From assembly GCA_013697045.1 (NCBI GenBank), contig JACCXJ010000283.1, forward strand, positions 1 through 40,254: DNA of 40,254 bases, in the 5' to 3' direction. A program made the translations under genes and the position numbers. The notes beneath the pieces were generated by a model, which did not search any database, was not told the DNA's origin, and saw only the letters and a list, made by a program, of their open reading frames with translations. The DNA comes from Gammaproteobacteria bacterium (GTDB taxonomy: Bacteria > Pseudomonadota > Gammaproteobacteria > JACCXJ01). This document shows, one piece after another, positions 40,157 to 40,254 of this stretch (the stretch's first letter is position 1; each line of letters begins with the position of its first letter).

Positions 40157-40254
40157 CTAAGTTGTCCTTCGCGTCGGCAGGACCGTGTAGTTCCAGTCGC
40201 CATGAAAGTTGTCCGGCTTGAGATTGAGCGAGGCCAGTTGCGCGTCTGTGATCT
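40157..40254 (-). CDS. ISAzo13-like transposase, C-terminal end (runs off the window)
   Basis: Minus strand ITDAQLASLNLKPDNFHGDWNYTVLPTRRTT* resembles the C-terminus of ISAzo13-type transposases. Confidence 0.6.
   Translation of the reverse strand, partial: ITDAQLASLNLKPDNFHGDWNYTVLPTRRTT

Overview
The window reads as a GC-rich gammaproteobacterial-type chromosome segment. Housekeeping blocks: uvrC-pgsA-tRNA(Gly,Cys,Leu); eno-ftsB-ispD-ispF; rlmL(K); gshA; prpC-prpD. Several accessory blocks interrupt them: (i) a frameshifted P4-type tyrosine integrase next to tRNA-Ala; (ii) a conflict/defence-like cluster at about 9.4-17.9 kb, with a Rossmannoid (DRHyd-like)/TPR-like/SLOG-like protein followed by a translationally coupled pair, a tubulin-like + STAND NTPase fusion and a STAND NTPase + TIR protein; (iii) a 1372-aa fusion with a DUF4297-like nuclease domain, STAND NTPase, near-identical 33-34 aa repeats and a Fic domain (23.4-27.5 kb), beside a truncated RHH-PIN module; (iv) a standalone Fic protein, an intact RHH-PIN (VapBC-like) pair and an HD + GHKL ATPase protein with frame breaks (30.1-34.8 kb); (v) a right edge of IS630-, IS91- and ISAzo13-like transposase remnants. 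The strongest candidates for an undescribed system are the tubulin-STAND/STAND-TIR operon and the nuclease-STAND-repeat-Fic fusion. All family calls come from reading translated motifs by eye; no database search was run.
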